Shown piece after piece: positions 29,354 to 32,170 of a stretch of DNA of 32,170 nt. The stretch comes from an uncultured Treponema sp. Lineage in GTDB: Bacteria > Spirochaetota > Spirochaetia > Treponematales > Treponemataceae. The notes below the pieces were generated by a model. It worked only from the letters and a program-made list of their open reading frames with translations. It did not search any database and was not told the DNA's origin. Location of the stretch: positions 1-32,170 of the forward strand of contig CALGGS010000089.1 of NCBI GenBank assembly GCA_937915735.1. Direction: 5' to 3'. The position numbers and the translations under genes were made by a program. Position 1 is the stretch's first letter. Each line of letters opens with the position of its first letter.

Positions 29354-31051
29354 ATGAAAAAAATTATACTTTCTCTCTTTACTTTTCTCTTTAGTTTTCA
29401 ACTTTTCTCCCAGGCCTCTAAAATTCCGGAGAATGCGGATTTTTGGAGCGATTATCCGTCAGAAGAGCTGGCAGACTTTCTGGTAGTCCGTCTTTCTGAC
29501 GAAGAGCTTTTGGCACAAATTTTTATGTTTGGCTGGGCCGGCGAGGAACCAAGCGCTCTTTTAAATCAATGGGTTTCAAACAAGGGACTGGGAAGCGTAA
29601 AGGTTTTTGGCTGGAACACGAACAATCTTGAGCAAGTCGCGCGTTCAATTTCTTCTCTTCAGGAGCGTTCTCAAGAAAGAAAATACAAAATCCCGCTTTT
29701 TGTCGCAACAGACCAGGAGGGCGGACCTATTCGCCATGTAAAGGGCGAGACCACGAAAACTCCTGGAAATATGGCGATTGGCGCGTCTCAATATCCGGTT
29801 GACGCTTATTACAGTGCATTTTACATTTCACGGGAAATTAAGGCTCTCGGAATCAATATGAATTTTGCTCCGACAGTCGATTTGTACACGAACAGGGATT
29901 CTTCTGTCATAAATGTGCGCTCCTTTGGCGAAGATCCTGAGCTTGTCGGCCAGTTAGGCTCTGCCTTTGTCTCAGGTTCAATCGCGGCGGGCGTAATTCC
30001 AACAGCAAAACACTTTCCCGGTCACGGAGACACCAGCTCGGACTCTCATGTAAAACTTCCCGGAGTTTACATTGACTGGGAAGAAGCCGAAAAACGCGAG
30101 CTTGTTCCTTACAAATATCTGATTTCTCAGAATGTTCCTGCGATTATGAGCGGACATCTTCTTTATCCAAGAATCGAAGAACATCCTGCTTCTCTTTCAA
30201 GAGGCTGGCTGCACGACATTTTACGCGAAAAATTAGGATTTAAAGGCCTTGTAATTACCGATGATATGCAAATGACGGGAGCCTGGGGCTACGCCGGAAG
30301 CACTTCAGAGGCATTTTACCGTGCGATTTACGCCGGAAACGACATTATTTTATCTTCACGCACGGCAGAGCTTGACGAAAAGCTTATGAGCCGAAATCTT
30401 GACGAAATGCAGAATTCTTCTGAATTCAGGCAAATTGTGCTGACGGCTGCCAGGCGAGTCATTCTTGCAAAGCTGAATTATTTTAAGAGCGGAAACGCAG
30501 CCCCTCTTTACCCTGAAGTCGCCCGGTTAAAGGACCTCATTCCAGACAAGGACGGGCAAAAATTCTTTCTTTCACAAGCCTGCCGCTCAATAACTGCCTA
30601 CAAAAACGGAAGTCTTCCGTACAAAAAAGGAAATGACAAGCTTTTAATCGTCGGTCCTTGGAATGACAAGGTAACTGATGAAGAATCTGAATATTTTGTC
30701 GAAGCAAAAAAGCGATACCAGGATTTTTCTTTTTACAAGATTGATTATCAAGGCTTAGGCCCGAACAGCATAGACTGGAATGGAAATCAGCTTGAATATA
30801 TGGCCAGCAGCTATGACACAATAATTATGTATGTTCCAAATGAAGATGCCGTTAAAATTGCCCTTCGCCTAAAAAAGTGCGGAAAAAAAGTGATTATTTT
30901 AACTGACGCCAGCCCCGTAAATTTTTTGAGCGGATTTGATTTTGCAGACACGATTTTATTCGGCTACAGCTACTCAAATTTCATTTACAAGGCATTTTTT
31001 GCCGCTCTAAGCGGTGAATTTAGCCCGGAAGGAACTCTTCCCCTTAATTAG
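29354..31051 (+). CDS. glycoside hydrolase family 3, beta-N-acetylhexosaminidase (NagZ-like)
   Basis: A 565-residue exported enzyme with a signal peptide (MKKIILSLFTFLFSFQLFSQ). The N-terminal TIM barrel carries the substrate motif K219-H220-F-P-G-H-G and the NagZ-type acid/base pair D230-S-H232. The nucleophile is D303 in VITDDMQM. DQEGGPIRH and NFAPTVDL are also conserved. A C-terminal domain of ~180 residues follows, as in two-domain NagZ enzymes of Gram-positive bacteria. It should release GlcNAc from muropeptides or other beta-GlcNAc glycans in the periplasm, complementing the lytic transglycosylase and M23 peptidase in this window. TTTAAT lies seven bases before the ATG. Its stop is one base from the convergent fmt stop. 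Confidence 0.92.
   Translation: MKKIILSLFTFLFSFQLFSQASKIPENADFWSDYPSEELADFLVVRLSDEELLAQIFMFGWAGEEPSALLNQWVSNKGLGSVKVFGWNTNNLEQVARSISSLQERSQERKYKIPLFVATDQEGGPIRHVKGETTKTPGNMAIGASQYPVDAYYSAFYISREIKALGINMNFAPTVDLYTNRDSSVINVRSFGEDPELVGQLGSAFVSGSIAAGVIPTAKHFPGHGDTSSDSHVKLPGVYIDWEEAEKRELVPYKYLISQNVPAIMSGHLLYPRIEEHPASLSRGWLHDILREKLGFKGLVITDDMQMTGAWGYAGSTSEAFYRAIYAGNDIILSSRTAELDEKLMSRNLDEMQNSSEFRQIVLTAARRVILAKLNYFKSGNAAPLYPEVARLKDLIPDKDGQKFFLSQACRSITAYKNGSLPYKKGNDKLLIVGPWNDKVTDEESEYFVEAKKRYQDFSFYKIDYQGLGPNSIDWNGNQLEYMASSYDTIIMYVPNEDAVKIALRLKKCGKKVIILTDASPVNFLSGFDFADTILFGYSYSNFIYKAFFAALSGEFSPEGTLPLN
29369..29410. repeat. possible heptanucleotide array in the GH3 signal-peptide codons
   Basis: Units CTTTCTC, TCTTTAC, TTTTCTC, TTTAGTT, TTCAACT, TTTCTCC on the coding strand. 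Weaker than the other arrays because phenylalanine/leucine/serine codons alone give similar composition. Confidence 0.3.
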
Positions 31052-31052
31052 C

Positions 31053-32027
31053 TTAAGCAAGAACTGAACCGACAAAGCCTCTTGCGCCGTTTATAAAGGA
31101 TTTGTAGTCCATAGCCTTTTTCTTTTCCTGCTGAAGCTCAGTTGCAATCAAAATTGAGCCGTCTCCGCAAGCAATTTCAATTCCGACAGATTTTTGATAA
31201 GGAAGAACTGTTCCTGCCTTTTCTGTTGTTTTTGAATCAGAAAGCTTAGCTTTTAAAATCGTCACGCGCACTCCGTTCCAATCGCAAGAGCAGAGGGGAA
31301 AAGGTGTAAATGCACGGATTTTTCGCTCGATTTGAGAGGCTGATTCCTGCCATTTTATAAAGCCATCTTCTTTATTTAAGAAGGGAGTGTAGCTAGTTTC
31401 GCCAGACTGTTTTTTGCCAACCAACTCAGACTCTTGACTAGAGGCAGATTTTAAAACTTTTTTTAGAAGAGCTGAGCCTGCTTCAGTAACAGGGCTTGTT
31501 TTTCCGTCTCCGTCCATCAAGGAAAGAGTAGTTTCACTGCCCTTAAGAGCCAGCTCTGTCTGAGCGAGAATGTCGCCCTCGTCGGTTTGAAGGGCAAGCT
31601 TTTGTACGGTGATTCCAAGAGATTTATCGCCATTCAAAATCGCGGCTGGAACTGGAGTGCAGCCCCGGTATTTTGGAAGAGCGCTGGGATGAAGATTTAT
31701 GCCCCCCAAAGGGAAAAGAGCGAGAAATTTAGGCCCGAAAATGCGTCCATAATCAAAAGATACGAGTAAATCAGCACCAAGCGGAGAAATAGCCGCACGG
31801 CAATCGCTCATAAGGTGGTCAAATTCAAAGACCGGAATATTGTTTTCGCGGGCAAGTTTTGAAACCTCGGTTGGAATTAAGTCAGAATGACGACCACGCA
31901 TACTTGGCGGATTCGTAAGAACCCCGACAAGCTCAAAGCCACATTCCTTTTGATAAGCAATTAGATTTCTTAAAACAAGAGCAGAAGCCAAAGGACTTCC
32001 CGCATAAAGAATTTTCAACTTTTTCAT
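31053..32027 (-). CDS. fmt: methionyl-tRNA formyltransferase
   Basis: A 324-residue protein from ATG 32027; a GTG directly before it is the alternative start. The formyltransferase domain has the catalytic triad N111, H113 and D149 in INLHPSALPKYRG and TDEGDIL. The C-terminal OB-like domain contains the KEDGFIKW and AFTPFPLCS segments typical of Fmt. Before the second domain a short extra stretch (SLMDGDGKTSPVTEAG) replaces the usual tight SLxxxLAxxGA helix start. The enzyme formylates initiator Met-tRNA. The usual neighbours def and priA are not in the window. A promoter with the -10 six bases before the ATG suggests a leaderless transcript. Confidence 0.93.
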   Translation of the reverse strand: MKKLKILYAGSPLASALVLRNLIAYQKECGFELVGVLTNPPSMRGRHSDLIPTEVSKLARENNIPVFEFDHLMSDCRAAISPLGADLLVSFDYGRIFGPKFLALFPLGGINLHPSALPKYRGCTPVPAAILNGDKSLGITVQKLALQTDEGDILAQTELALKGSETTLSLMDGDGKTSPVTEAGSALLKKVLKSASSQESELVGKKQSGETSYTPFLNKEDGFIKWQESASQIERKIRAFTPFPLCSCDWNGVRVTILKAKLSDSKTTEKAGTVLPYQKSVGIEIACGDGSILIATELQQEKKKAMDYKSFINGARGFVGSVLA

Positions 32028-32033
32028 CACCCT

Positions 32034-32062
32034 TGTATATCACATTTTTTTAGAGAAAACAA
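32034..32062 (-). promoter_or_regulatory. fmt promoter
   Basis: On the minus strand: TTGTTT (32062-32057), 17 bp, TATACA (32039-32034), then six bases to the ATG. The rest of the window end (32063-32170) shows no gene. Confidence 0.65.
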
Positions 32063-32170
32063 GATAAAAAAAATTCCCCCGCAAGTGTGCCTTGTGGCTA
32101 TTTACCCCAAATATAGACTTTCGTCACTCACAAGAAAATTGTGTTTAAAATCGAAAAAGACACGTTCGCT

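Noticed and set aside
1..32170. CRISPR arrays, transposases, integrases, phage structural genes, rRNA
   Set aside because: Looked for and not seen. The cassette at 10794-14337 has no flanking integrase, and no att-like direct repeats were found by eye.

Overview
The window looks like a chromosomal segment of a treponeme (Spirochaetota, most likely a host-associated Treponema). The reasons are the moderately low GC, several outer-membrane/periplasmic lipoproteins with short FFSC- or ISAC-type lipoboxes, a PilZ protein with the spirochaetal N-terminal extension, a Wzi-like outer-membrane barrel, and a set of lineage-specific hypothetical proteins. The assignment rests on protein resemblance from memory, not on a search.

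Layout. (1) 1-3458, plus strand: the 3' end of a large gene broken by a one-base frameshift, a small protein, and a clear ViaA-type VWA protein. Together they look like a RavA-ViaA (MoxR AAA+/VWA) locus. The small protein is a paralogue of the ViaA N-terminal module, which carries an HEPN-like R-x4-H motif. (2) 3501-9421, minus strand: an ankyrin-repeat lipoprotein, a GT4 glycosyltransferase and a Wzi-like barrel, with a palindrome-rich 130-bp spacer. (3) 9582-10769: a membrane-anchored LysM/M23 peptidase. (4) 10794-14337: a compact accessory cassette. An XRE repressor diverges from a tightly overlapping operon of a YkgJ-type cysteine cluster protein, a TerB-like protein, an HNH-motif/membrane protein and a glycine-rich membrane/coiled-coil protein. 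The operon ends at a terminator, and a perfect palindrome overlaps its predicted -10 box. This is the best candidate for an undescribed (defence- or stress-like) system. (5) 14437-20451, plus strand: a zinc ribbon protein, a propeller plus degenerate NodB-deacetylase protein, ribosomal protein S21, a phosphodiester-glycosidase lipoprotein, a PilZ protein and a TPR protein. (6) 20437-24226, minus strand: an MltD-like lytic transglycosylase, a TPR lipoprotein, a membrane protein and a cytidylate-kinase-like/BON fusion. (7) 24321-32027: a NUDIX hydrolase, a large spirochaetal hypothetical protein, a DUF2804 protein, a YhbY RNA-binding protein, a DUF3261 lipoprotein, tRNA-Cys, a GH3 N-acetylhexosaminidase and methionyl-tRNA formyltransferase.

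Functional theme. Much of the core region is envelope biology: LysM/M23 peptidase, lytic transglycosylase, GH3 hexosaminidase, phosphodiester glycosidase, degenerate deacetylase, GT4 and an outer-membrane barrel. It is interleaved with translation genes (rpsU, yhbY, fmt, tRNA-Cys).

Three non-coding patterns recur. Many operon-first genes have a good -10 box only 6-9 nt before the start codon and no Shine-Dalgarno, which suggests leaderless mRNAs. Imperfect 7-bp tandem arrays occur in an intergenic region and inside the signal-peptide codons of several exported proteins. Dispersed hairpin repeats share a framework but have covarying stems.
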